Shown here: piece after piece, positions 47,162 through 55,598 of the stretch | How the letters are laid out: each line of letters begins with the position of its first letter | Position numbering within the stretch: the stretch's first letter is position 1 | NCBI GenBank assembly: GCA_963808815.1 | Contig: CAWEGI010000015.1 | Span: 62,001 to 126,000 of the forward strand | Reading direction: 5' to 3' | DNA from: DATBLE01 sp963808815 | Lineage (GTDB): Bacteria; Actinomycetota; Thermoleophilia; Gaiellales; Gaiellaceae | DNA length: 64,000 bases | Notes under the pieces: model-generated | What the model was told of the DNA's origin: nothing | Databases searched by the model: none | What the model saw: only the letters and a program-made list of their open reading frames with translations | Made by a program: the position numbers and the translations under genes

Positions 47162-47403
47162 GCTTCGGTTGGCGGCGCGGTCTTGCCGGCGAGGATTTCC
47201 GTCAAGCGGTCGAGATCGACCTGACCGAGCTCACCCTCCCCCTTCCGCTGGAGCCGCGCGACGAGTTCCGCGCGGAGGATGTCGAGCTTGCCGTGCAGGA
47301 GCCGCCGCTTGTAGGAGATCTCGTTCTCCTCGGTCTCGAGCCGCGTGATCAGGTCTTTGAGCTCGGAGTCGGACAGGCTCGCGAGGTCGGGAAACGCTTC
47401 CAT
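47158..47403 (-). CDS. RsiG-like c-di-GMP-binding anti-sigma candidate, single-motif form
   Basis: An 81-residue helical hairpin. It carries E26-x3-S30-x2-R33-x3-H37-x3-D41, which matches the RsiG c-di-GMP motif E(X)3S(X)2R(X)3Q(X)3D except that Gln is His. The motif occurs once, as in the short RsiG type reported to act as a homodimer in deep actinobacteria. In Streptomyces RsiG holds sigma WhiG. No WhiG homologue is in this window. ATG 47403 has AAGGGA upstream. It is the first gene of a coupled operon with fha, merR and apt. Confidence 0.75.
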   Translation of the reverse strand: MEAFPDLASLSDSELKDLITRLETEENEISYKRRLLHGKLDILRAELVARLQRKGEGELGQVDLDRLTEILAGKTAPPTEA

Positions 47404-47441
47404 CTGGTCCCTTCTGTCGGGCGGTGGCGGCCGGCCCCGCC

Positions 47442-47470
47442 ATTCAAGCAGGCACCGGACAAAGGTTCAA
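47442..47470 (-). promoter_or_regulatory. Possible promoter of the rsiG-like operon
   Basis: On the minus strand TTGAAC (47470-47465) and TTGAAT (47447-47442) are 17 bases apart, 38 bases before the ATG at 47403. The -35 is good and the -10 weak. Confidence 0.3.
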
Positions 47471-47472
47471 CC

Positions 47473-49996
47473 TCAGCTTGAGATTTGCGCCTCGACGGCC
47501 GATTCCTGCCCCGACATCGCCTCGTCGACGAGCGCGTGGAGCTCCGCCTCCAGCTCCTTCGAGGTCTCCTCGTCGTCGCCCTCGGCGTAGATGTGGACGA
47601 GCGGCTCGTCCGGGTCGGGCAGCACCTCGACCCAGCCGCGGTCGTCGAGGACCTTGATCCCGTCGGTCAGATCGAGCTCGCGGTCCTTCAACCGCTCGGC
47701 GAGCACCCGCATCACGAGCCCCTTCAGCGCCCACGGGCAGGCGATCTGGCGGTGGACGACGCGAGAGGCGGGCAGCTCGGCGACGAGCTCAGAGACCGGC
47801 TGCTCGACCCGGGCGAGCAGCTCGAGCAGCGTGCAGAGGCTCGCGACCGCGTCGTAGCCCGGCAGGAACTTCGGGAAGATGTAGACGCCTCCGGCCGATG
47901 CCGCAAAGACGATCTCCTCGGCGATCGCGGCCTTGCTCAGCTCCGCGGGAGCGGTGGGCGTGCGGACGACCTCGAGGCCGAACGGCTCGGCGATCGTCTC
48001 GACGCAGCTGGTGACCGTGACCGGCACGGCTACCTTGCCGGTCCACCCCGCCCCGCCGATCAGCCGCAGGAAGAGCAGGAGCGTCTGCTCCGCCGGGACC
48101 TCGCGGCCCTGCTCGTCGACGACGAACAGGCGCTCGCCGGCGCGGTCGAACACCGCCCCGAGCTGGGCGCCGATCGCGGCCACGAGTCGCTTGGCCTGTC
48201 CGATCGACTCCCGCAGGGACGATGCAGTCGCCGCCGACTCGGTGGTGAAGCCGTGCGCGGAGACGGCCTCCAGCCCGAGCGGCCCGAGCACGAGCGGCAA
48301 GACGAACGAGGAGGCCGAGTACCCGTAGTCGACCACGATGCGGAAGTTGCGGCCCCGGATGCGCCCTGGCCTCGACCGTCGAGAGCAGGTCCTGTGCGTA
48401 CTCCTCCCGGACGCGGGCCGGGTAGGTGACGTTGCCGATGTCCCCGAACGGCACCCGCCGGAACTCGCGGCGGTTGAAGTGCTTCGCCACCTCCTTCTCG
48501 AGGTCCGGGCCCATCTGGATGCCCGGCTGCTCGAAGAAGCGGATCTGGATGCGCTCGGGGTCTGCCTGGCTGACGCCGACGTGGATGCCGGCGTCGTAGC
48601 CCTGCGTCTTCATCATGTGCCGGCTCACAGCCGGCGGCAGGACTCGCAGGTCGGCGACGTCGACGCCGGTCGAGTTGAGACCGGTGATCATCGCCCGCTT
48701 GATCGTGCGGCACGCCCGGGGCGCCTCGCGGCTGGCGACCACCCTCGCTCCCCGCTTCAGCGCGGTCCCGAGCGCCGCCGCGAGCCGGACCGCCGCGTCG
48801 GGGGTCAGGTCGACGTCGATCAGGCCGGTGACACCGTCCTTGCCGAACAGCGCCGAGGTCGCCCGCGTCTCCCAGATCAGGCTCTCGTGGATGTGGGCGC
48901 CGGACTCGACCTCCTTGTGCGGGTAGATCCGGACACCCGGCAGGATATGGCTCTGGGCGCCGAGGACGACCTCGTCGCCGATCGCGGCGCCCTCCTGGAT
49001 ACGCACGTGCGAGCGGATGTCGCAGTTGCGGCCGACGATCGCGCCCTCGACGAGCGCGCTCCGGCCGACGTGGGTGCTGGCGTCGATCACCGATCGGACG
49101 GTGCGTGCTCGCTCGCGAAGGGTGACGCTCGCGGACAGCACCGAGTAGGCGCCGATCGACGCCTGCGGCGAGATCCGGCAGTAGTTGCCGACGAACGCCG
49201 GCCCCTCGACGTCCTCGAGGTCGTCGATCTCGACGCCCTCGCCGATCCAGATGTTCCCGCGCAGCCGCAGGCCCGGGATGTTCACATCGAGGTGGCCGTC
49301 GAGCGCGTCGAAGTTCGCCTGGCGGTAGTCGTCGAGGTTGCCGATGTCCTGCCAGTAGCCGTCGCAGACCATTCCGTACATCGGCCGGCCCATCTCCAGG
49401 AGCAGCGGGAAGAGCTCCTTCGAGAAGTCGTACGGACGGTCGGTGGGGACGTGCTTGAGCACCTCGGGCTCGAGCACGTAGATGCCGGTGTTGATCGTGT
49501 CCGAGAAGACCTGGCCCCAGGACGGCTTCTCGAGGAAGCGCTCGATCCGGCCGTCCTCGTCGGTGACGACGATCCCGAACTCGAGCGGGTTCTCGACCGA
49601 CTTCAGCCCGATGGTCACGGCGGCGCCGCGCTCCTTGTGGAAGTCGACCAGCGCGGCCAGGTCGATGTCGCAGAGGGCGTCGCCGGAGATGACGAGGACG
49701 GTGTCGTCGAGCTTGCCGGAGGCAAGCCGCACCGAGCCGGCCGTGCCGAGCGGCGACTCCTCGACCGAGTACCCGATCGAGAGGCCGAGCGACTCGCCGT
49801 CGCCGAAGTAGCTGCGGATGGCCTGCGGCATGAACGCGAGCGTGACGATCACGTCGTCGAATCCGTGGCGCCCGAGCAGCTCCAGGATGTGCTCCATGCA
49901 CGGCTTGCCGACGATCGGCACCATCGGCTTGGGCTGGTTCGAGGTCAGCGGGCGAAGCCTCGTGCCCTCACCTCCGGCCATCACGACCGCTTTCAT
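47473..49996 (-). CDS. Mannose-1-phosphate guanylyltransferase fused to degenerate phosphomannomutase domain (one frame break)
   Basis: A fusion of about 840 residues. The nucleotidyltransferase (GGEGTRLRPLT, residues 1-235) has the signature and metal residues. A left-handed hexapeptide repeat region follows (about 250-370), then a phosphohexomutase-like region. There the catalytic Ser loop and DGDxDR metal loop are not conserved: VGVSQADPERIQI replaces the SHNP region and FDRAGERLFVV the metal loop. One extra base near 48364 breaks the frame. It should make GDP-mannose or a similar NDP-sugar, while mutase activity is doubtful. It overlaps the phosphatidyltransferase stop. Confidence 0.85.
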
Positions 49997-50559
49997 GCCG
50001 TCTCCTGCTTCCTGATCGTTCCCCAGGCCGAGGCGCCGTAGAGGACGGCGGCGGCGACGGCCATGCCGAGGCCGATCCAGAAGAGCCACAGCGGCCAGGC
50101 GGTCCCGGGCACGGTGACGAGCAGGAAGGCGATGCCCGCGTAGAGAACCCAGGTCGCCGCCTTGCCGAGCAGGCTCACCGAGAACTGGTAGCCGCGCGGC
50201 AGCACCAGCCTCGTTCCCACGATCAGGAACGCGTCGCGGGCGAGGATCACGATCAGCGCCGCCCAGGGCAGGCGGTCGGCGATCACCAGCATCACGACCG
50301 CGGTGTCGATCATCAACCGGTCGGCGAGCGGGTCGGCGAACTTGCCGAACTCCGACTCGACGTGCCAGCGCCGCGCCAGCCAGCCGTCCACCTGGTCCGT
50401 GATGCCTGCCACGCCGAAGATGATCCCCGCCGCCCAGCTGTGCCCGTTGTCCGCGGCCGCGTAGACGACGATGAACGCCGGGATCATGAAGAACCGCAGG
50501 ATCGTCAGGCCGTTCGGCAGCCAGGCGAGCGCGGGAAACGGTGCGGACGTCGTGGCCAC
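49993..50559 (-). CDS. CDP-alcohol phosphatidyltransferase (PgsA-like)
   Basis: A 188-residue membrane enzyme with the CDP-alcohol motif DQVDGWLARRW-x-VESEFGKFADPLAD, where the key Asp residues are all present, and about five hydrophobic helices. It probably joins CDP-diacylglycerol with glycerol 3-phosphate or inositol phosphate. I chose GTG 50559 because a TATCCT box lies 7 bases upstream; an upstream frame to 50613 exists. The coupled GDP-mannose gene makes phosphatidylinositol mannoside-type lipids a plausible pathway (inference). Confidence 0.85.
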   Translation of the reverse strand: MATTSAPFPALAWLPNGLTILRFFMIPAFIVVYAAADNGHSWAAGIIFGVAGITDQVDGWLARRWHVESEFGKFADPLADRLMIDTAVVMLVIADRLPWAALIVILARDAFLIVGTRLVLPRGYQFSVSLLGKAATWVLYAGIAFLLVTVPGTAWPLWLFWIGLGMAVAAAVLYGASAWGTIRKQETA

Positions 50560-50566
50560 GACGTCA

Positions 50567-50572
50567 AGGATA
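50567..50572 (-). promoter_or_regulatory. -10 box (TATCCT) for leaderless phosphatidyltransferase gene
   Basis: On the minus strand TATCCT ends 7 bases before the GTG at 50559, the same spacing as the plus-strand leaderless genes. Confidence 0.5.
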
Positions 50573-50586
50573 GTGCGCGGCGCGAT

Positions 50587-50611
50587 GGGGCCCCGGGTTC
50601 GCCGGGGCCCC
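50587..50611 (-). terminator. Terminator hairpin after the M43 protease gene
   Basis: GGGGCCCCGG (50587-50596) and CCGGGGCCCC (50602-50611) form a perfect 10-bp stem with a 5-base loop. It lies 12 bases past the minus-strand stop at 50624. No T-run is seen. Confidence 0.7.
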
Positions 50612-50623
50612 ACGCGGTTCGGC

Positions 50624-51848
50624 CTAGAGCGTGACGGTGAACTTCTTCTTGCTGACGATCGTGCCGTTGACGCCGACGACCGTGATCGGCCCGGTGGTGG
50701 CTCCGGCCGGGACGGTCGCGGTGATCGTCGTGTCGTTTGCCACGGTGAATGTGGCGGCGACCGTGCCCCCGCCCTGGGAGAACCGGACCTGCGAGGCGTC
50801 GCTGAGCGACGTGCCGGTGATCGTCACGCTCGTGGTGACCTGTCCTTTGTTCGGCTTGAAGCTCTTCACGGCCGGCGCGAGGTTCCTGAGCGCGTCCCAG
50901 TTCACCTGCATCCGCGTCGTCTGCCCCGCCGTGAGCGAATCGAGGCAGAGGTCATCGCCGTAGTCCATGAAGTTGTGGATCAGATCCGGCCCAAGTCCGT
51001 CGTTCGGACAACTGTCGATCGGATCGCAGAGGAAGTTCGGATCCGGCCTCGCCGGGCGTGTCGGCGACCTGGTCGCCCTTCTTGCTGCAACCGCCCTGGA
51101 ACGTGTGGTACAGGCTCAGCCAATGGCCGGCCTCGTGGGTGAGCGTGTCGCCTTCGTGGTAGTCGAGCGCCGAACCGAACGTCGGCGTACTGCCGCCCGG
51201 CAGCGATTCGTGGTAGATGACCACGCCGTCCATTGCGAGCTTGCTGCCCTTCGCGTTCTTCACGGGGAAGGTCGCCCAGCCGAGAAGGCCGACGCCCAGG
51301 TCCGCGGTGTAGACGTTCAGGTCCCAGTAGCCGCCTTTGTGGAGCGCGGTCTTCATGTCCTTCTCCAGCGCGCCCGGAATGAGGCCCTCGAACCAGGCCG
51401 GCTCGTTCGTCCGGTCGGTGCCGCTGAAGATTGAAGTGGAATCCGCTGCCGGCATAGGCGTTGTTCAGCACCGTGATCTGGTTGGTGATCCACGACTGGG
51501 GGATGTCGCCGGTCACGTCGTCGTCGGCGCCCGTGTCGGGGGCGTCCATGATCACGTGGAAGTAGACGTTGACCTGTGCGGCGCCGTGAAGAACGGCGAG
51601 ACCGTCGACGGCGTCGGCAGGTCGTACTGGTTCGTGACCAGGTCGCGGCGCTGTCGGCTCCCGGCCATCACCGCGCTGAGCGGCCCCTTGACGATCGGCA
51701 GGATGCACGGTGCAGTCCCCGACGCCGCGGGCGCCCTGGCGCCCGCGCTGCTGCCGTCCGATGCAGCGCTGCTCGCGACGAGGGCGCCGGCGGCGAGTGC
51801 GGCCGTGAGAGCCAGGGCCGCGACTCCTCTCCAGAGCGGTTTCTTCAT
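50624..51848 (-). CDS. Secreted M43-type metalloprotease with IPT/TIG domain (three frame breaks)
   Basis: The signal peptide (MKKPLWRGVAALALTAAL) is followed by a metzincin protease domain with HEAGHWLSLYH (HExxHxxxxxH) and the Met-turn region FMDYGDD, which fits the pappalysin/cytophagalysin family M43. A C-terminal IPT/TIG beta-sandwich (FKPNKGQVTTSVTITG) ends the protein. Extra bases near 51582, 51430 and 51043 break the frame; joined length is about 407 residues. It digests external protein. No immunity or cognate partner is nearby. Confidence 0.85.
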
Positions 51849-51988
51849 TCCTCAGACCTCCATTCGCGACCCGGTGCACGGGCCTTGCACGGGAAGAATT
51901 GGACGACGACGGCCGTTTCACGCCCGCCGTAAGCGCGCGCACTCTAGGCGATTTCCGGGGATTTCGCCATCCCCCGGGTGGGTTGGGC

Positions 51989-51994
51989 GAGAAT
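51989..51994 (+). promoter_or_regulatory. -10-like box (GAGAAT) before HutF-like gene
   Basis: GAGAAT ends 7 bases before GTG 52002. It is the same hexamer and nearly the same spacing as at 12838-12843. Confidence 0.35.
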
Positions 51995-52001
51995 CGGCGG
52001 C

Positions 52002-53009
52002 GTGACCGAGCGCTTCACCCTCCCCGGCTTCGTCGACGCGCACTCGCACGCGTTCCAGCGCGCGCTGCGGGGGCGCTCCGAGGGCGGCGACTTCTGGGCG
52101 TGGCGCGAGGCGATGCTGCTCGAGGCGGCGCGGCAGACGCCCGACACGGTCCGCCGGGACTACGCGGCCGTCTATCGCGAGCTGCGGCGGGCCGGGTACA
52201 CGGCCGTGGGTGAGTTCCACTACCTCGGCCTGCCGGAGGCGCGGGCGGCGGTCGAGGCGGCCGCGGAGGCCGGGATCGAGCTCGTGCTCCTCCTGGCCGC
52301 ATACGGCCGCGGCGGTATCCCCCGCTTCCGGCAGGGGAGCGCCGCCGAGTTCCTGGGCCAGGTCGAGACGTTGCGCGCGGCCGGCGTCCGGGTCGGGGTC
52401 GCCCCCCACTCCGTCCGCGCCTGCCCGGCCGACTGGCTCGAGGAGATCGGCGCCTACGCGGCCGCCGAGCGCTTACCGCTCCACGTCCACGCCGACGAGC
52501 AGCCGCGCGAGATCGAAGAGTGCCTTGCCGAGCACGGTGTCCGCCCGATCGAGCTGCTCGCCCGCACGGGCTGTCTCGGGCCTGCGACCACCGTCGTCCA
52601 CGCCACGCACGCCGACGCGCACGAGCTCGACCTGCTCGCCGCCGCCGGTGCCCGGGTCTGTCTCTGCCCGACCACCGAGGCGAACCTGGGCGACGGCTAC
52701 GCACCGGTCGAGGCGCTGCTCGAGCGCGGCATCGGGATCTGCATCGGCTCCGACTCGAACGTGCGCATCGATCCGCTCGAGGAGCTGCGCGAGGTCGAGG
52801 CGATCGTGCGCCGCTCGACCGGCCGCCGCAACGTGATCGCGGTCGAGACCCTGCTCGCGTACGGCTCGTCGGAGGGGGCAGCCGCGGTCGGCCTCGAACG
52901 CTGGCCCGACGTCTCCGTCGACCTCGCACACCCGTCGCTCGCGGGCATCGAGCCGGAAGACGTCCCGGGCGCGCTCGTCTTCGGCTGCTCGGCCGAGGTC
53001 TTCGCCTAG
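52002..53009 (+). CDS. hutF: Formimidoylglutamate deiminase-like amidohydrolase, short form
   Basis: A 335-residue amidohydrolase. It has FVDAHSHAFQRALRG and DFWAWREAML, typical of HutF, then HVHADEQPRE, HATHADAHEL and GSDSNVRIDPLEELRE with the metal and catalytic residues. HutF turns formimino-glutamate into formylglutamate in histidine breakdown. The N-terminal beta-sandwich of about 60 residues and part of the C-terminus are missing compared with the usual 440-460 residues. No other hut gene is in the window. Confidence 0.82.
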   Translation: MTERFTLPGFVDAHSHAFQRALRGRSEGGDFWAWREAMLLEAARQTPDTVRRDYAAVYRELRRAGYTAVGEFHYLGLPEARAAVEAAAEAGIELVLLLAAYGRGGIPRFRQGSAAEFLGQVETLRAAGVRVGVAPHSVRACPADWLEEIGAYAAAERLPLHVHADEQPREIEECLAEHGVRPIELLARTGCLGPATTVVHATHADAHELDLLAAAGARVCLCPTTEANLGDGYAPVEALLERGIGICIGSDSNVRIDPLEELREVEAIVRRSTGRRNVIAVETLLAYGSSEGAAAVGLERWPDVSVDLAHPSLAGIEPEDVPGALVFGCSAEVFA

Positions 53010-53015
53010 CCCGGG

Positions 53016-54014
53016 TCAATCCCGCCAGGGGCGCATGCGCCGCGACCGCATGAACGTGTCCGACCAGAAGGCCGTGCGGTCGAGGTACGCGAGCTGCGAC
53101 GCGCGGCCGGTGCGGCCGTAGGCGCCGTCGTAGCTCTGGAGGCCGGCGGCCGCCGCAGCGCCGCCCAGGCGCGCGCGGGCCGGCTCGATCTGGGTGCCCT
53201 CGTGCCACTCGTTGTAGCTCGTGATCGTCACCCCGTCGGCGCTGGAACGGATCGCCGAGCGCCACATCGCGTCGTAGGTGGCGCCGTCCCGGCGCGGCTT
53301 GACGCGCAGGTCGGCGGTGGCGTGCGTCGCGTCGTACCCCGGGCCCACGGACGGCAGGCACGTGAGGTCGACGCGGTGCGCCTGCGCGCAGTAGCGCGAG
53401 AACGTGTCTCCGCCCCAGAGGAGGACGTCGTACGTGTAGACGCCGTCGAATCCGGCCTTCGCCGCCCTGCCGACCAGCGTGGTCTGCGCGTACAGCTGGA
53501 TCCCCGGCTCGCGGTCGCGGAGCGCGGCCCAGTCGGCCGGGGCGATGTCGAACGGCTGGTAGACGAAGATGCGCGTGATCCCGAGCGTCCGCAAGTGGTC
53601 GATGTCGGCCTGGACGGTCTCGACCGTCCGCCCCGGATACGGCTCGAGGTGCACCGCCACCGCGAGCCCTGCGCCATGTGCCTCCTTGATGATCAGCGGC
53701 AGCCGCGCATCCTCTGAGGATCCCCAGCCCCACCACGACGAGACCACCTCCTGCACCCCCGCCGCCGCGATCTCACGCATCTGGGCGCGGACGACCGGCA
53801 CGCTCGAACTCGAGTAGAGGCCGCGGGCGGGGTAGTAGCTCGAGGCGATGTCGCCGGTCGAGCCTCCCGGCACCAGCCAGTGCTCCCAGCCGCCGTCGCG
53901 CGCCGGGTTGCCGTACCAGGGGTAGTAGAAGATGGATACGCGAGGCGCCGCCTGCGCCACCGCCGGAAAGACGAGCAGCGCAAGGACCACCACGATCAGA
54001 CGAAGAGCTCTCAA
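53016..54014 (-). CDS. Secreted GH99-like glycoside hydrolase
   Basis: A 332-residue protein with a signal peptide (MRALRLIVVVLALLVFPAVA) and a TIM-barrel GH99/GH71-like domain. The start is IFYYPWYGN, then VSSWWGWG and the late SYNEWHEGTQIEPA motif seen in endo-alpha-mannosidase-type and WbsX-like proteins. The start codon is TTG 54014. It likely acts outside the cell on glycans; the bond is not known. Confidence 0.8.
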   Translation of the reverse strand: MRALRLIVVVLALLVFPAVAQAAPRVSIFYYPWYGNPARDGGWEHWLVPGGSTGDIASSYYPARGLYSSSSVPVVRAQMREIAAAGVQEVVSSWWGWGSSEDARLPLIIKEAHGAGLAVAVHLEPYPGRTVETVQADIDHLRTLGITRIFVYQPFDIAPADWAALRDREPGIQLYAQTTLVGRAAKAGFDGVYTYDVLLWGGDTFSRYCAQAHRVDLTCLPSVGPGYDATHATADLRVKPRRDGATYDAMWRSAIRSSADGVTITSYNEWHEGTQIEPARARLGGAAAAAGLQSYDGAYGRTGRASQLAYLDRTAFWSDTFMRSRRMRPWRD

Positions 54015-54066
54015 GGGCCGCGTTCTCCGGCCCCGGATGATCGCACGCTTTCCGGAGCGCGCAAAG

Positions 54067-54270
54067 CTAGACCCGCTGGCACCGGGGCCGGCGCACCCTT
54101 CGGCACCGCGGCAGGCAGCGCCGGCGCTCGGCGATCGGGACGACCTCGATCATCCCCTCCCACTTCGGCTCGTCGGCCAGCATCGCCTTCATTGCGCCCA
54201 CGGCCTCGTCCCGCGTGCCGTAGACCGCGATCACCTCGTCGACGAAGCGGTCGCTCAGCCCCCACAGCAT
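54067..54270 (-). CDS. Small hypothetical protein
   Basis: A 67-residue protein starting at ATG 54270 with GAGGGGC upstream. The first 45 residues (LWGLSDRFVDEVIAVYGTRD) look like a real folded protein, but the Arg/Cys-rich end looks out of frame. A frame break or a shorter gene is possible. No family is recognised. Confidence 0.4.
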   Translation of the reverse strand: MLWGLSDRFVDEVIAVYGTRDEAVGAMKAMLADEPKWEGMIEVVPIAERRRCLPRCRRVRRPRCQRV

Positions 54271-54371
54271 CTCTGCCCCTCTCTGCGCACCCCTCCTCAG
54301 CGTAAGCATCCCGGCGCGCACCGCAAGCCCCGGATCGAGTGAAACCGCGGGATCGTGGTACAAGGAGGGCG

Positions 54372-54743
54372 ATGACGAGAATCCTTGTCGCGGACGACGA
54401 CCGAAATCTGGTCGATCTCGTCCGCGCGATGCTCGACGAGGCGGGGTTCGAAGCGCTCGTCGCTCACTCGGGCCTGGCCGCAGCCGACCTGATCGAGCGG
54501 GAGGACTTCGACCTGGCGGTGCTCGACGTGCTCATGCCCGGAATGAGCGGAGACGCGCTCGCCGACCTCATCCATTCGCTGAAGCCGCACGTCCCGGTCC
54601 TGCTGATGACGGGCGACTCGGGCGACCAGTTCGTCCGGTCCGCCCAGCTCCCGCGCCTCCGCAAACCGTTCTCGGAGCAGGAGCTCGTCGAGACCGTGCG
54701 GGGCCTTCTCGACGATCCCGGCCCCGGCCAGGCTTCACTCTGA
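54372..54743 (+). CDS. Single-domain response regulator
   Basis: A 123-residue CheY-like receiver without an output domain. The acidic pair is in VADDDRNL, the phosphorylatable Asp in LAVLDVLMPGMSG near residue 54, and the Thr and Lys in LLMTGDSGD and RLRKPFS. ATG 54372 has AAGGAGG upstream. No histidine kinase is in the window, so its partner is unknown. Confidence 0.9.
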   Translation: MTRILVADDDRNLVDLVRAMLDEAGFEALVAHSGLAAADLIEREDFDLAVLDVLMPGMSGDALADLIHSLKPHVPVLLMTGDSGDQFVRSAQLPRLRKPFSEQELVETVRGLLDDPGPGQASL

Positions 54744-54762
54744 CCCAGACGAGACGGGTCGG

Positions 54763-55521
54763 CTAGCCGCGGCCGAGCGCGTCGGCCTGCCTCGCGGCCG
54801 CGTCGGCCTCGACTCTGGCTCGCTCGGCTCGCCGGGTGGCCTCTTCGGCCGTTGCCGCTGCCCGCTCGGCCTCACGCTCGGCGTTCCTGGCCGCGCGCTC
54901 CAGCTCACGCGCCTTGCGGCGGAGCTCCTTGCGCCGCTGCTGCTCCTCCTCGCGTTGGCGCCTGCGGTCGACCGTGTGCGCCTGGCGCTCGGCCCGCGGC
55001 CGCCTCTTGCCCGCTGCCGGGGCTCCAGCAAGCCCACCGAAGCCCGCAGGCTCCAGCTCCGTGGTGAGCCGTCCGGACTCGAGCACCTGCCGGCCGTCGT
55101 CCGAGACGGCCGCTGCCCGCAAGGTCGCCGCCACACGCTCGAGGACGGCCTGCGTCGCCGGCCGTCCGGCGCTCGCCAGTACCTGCTCGGCGCTGTGGGT
55201 GAGGCTGCGAACCGCCTCCCGTTCCTGCCCGGTTGCGTCGCGTAGCGCGTCCGAGGCGTCCTCTCCGCCGAGCAGCCTGCCCTGGGCGGCGCGAAGAGCC
55301 TCCCCGGCGTCGAGCAGCTTCATGACCGCCGTGCGTTCGGTCCTGGCCAGCTGGTTGACCGTCCAGGCGGCGACCGTCGGCTTCGGGAGCTCCTGGACGG
55401 CCGCTGCGCCCTCCGAGTCTCCGTCCCGCTTCAGCTGCCGGGCGAGATCGTTCCGCGCCTTGGTGAACTCGTCGAGCGGCAGGTCGAACAGGCGGTCGAT
55501 CTCGTCCTCGACGCCGGGCAC
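54763..55521 (-). CDS. Coiled-coil protein of unknown function
   Basis: A 252-residue protein. The first half is helical with PKPTVAAWTVNQLART, which I recognise as recurring in actinobacterial hypotheticals. The second half is a long Arg/Glu/Ala coiled coil (about 165-250). The GTG start has a TAGACC box 7 bases upstream. No function is known. Confidence 0.7.
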   Translation of the reverse strand: MPGVEDEIDRLFDLPLDEFTKARNDLARQLKRDGDSEGAAAVQELPKPTVAAWTVNQLARTERTAVMKLLDAGEALRAAQGRLLGGEDASDALRDATGQEREAVRSLTHSAEQVLASAGRPATQAVLERVAATLRAAAVSDDGRQVLESGRLTTELEPAGFGGLAGAPAAGKRRPRAERQAHTVDRRRQREEEQQRRKELRRKARELERAARNAEREAERAAATAEEATRRAERARVEADAAARQADALGRG

Positions 55522-55598
55522 GGACGAAGGTCTAGCTGGTCCTCACCACGGCTGCAGGGCCGCCCCGTGACCACCCGATCACGCAGCGACCTGCCGGC

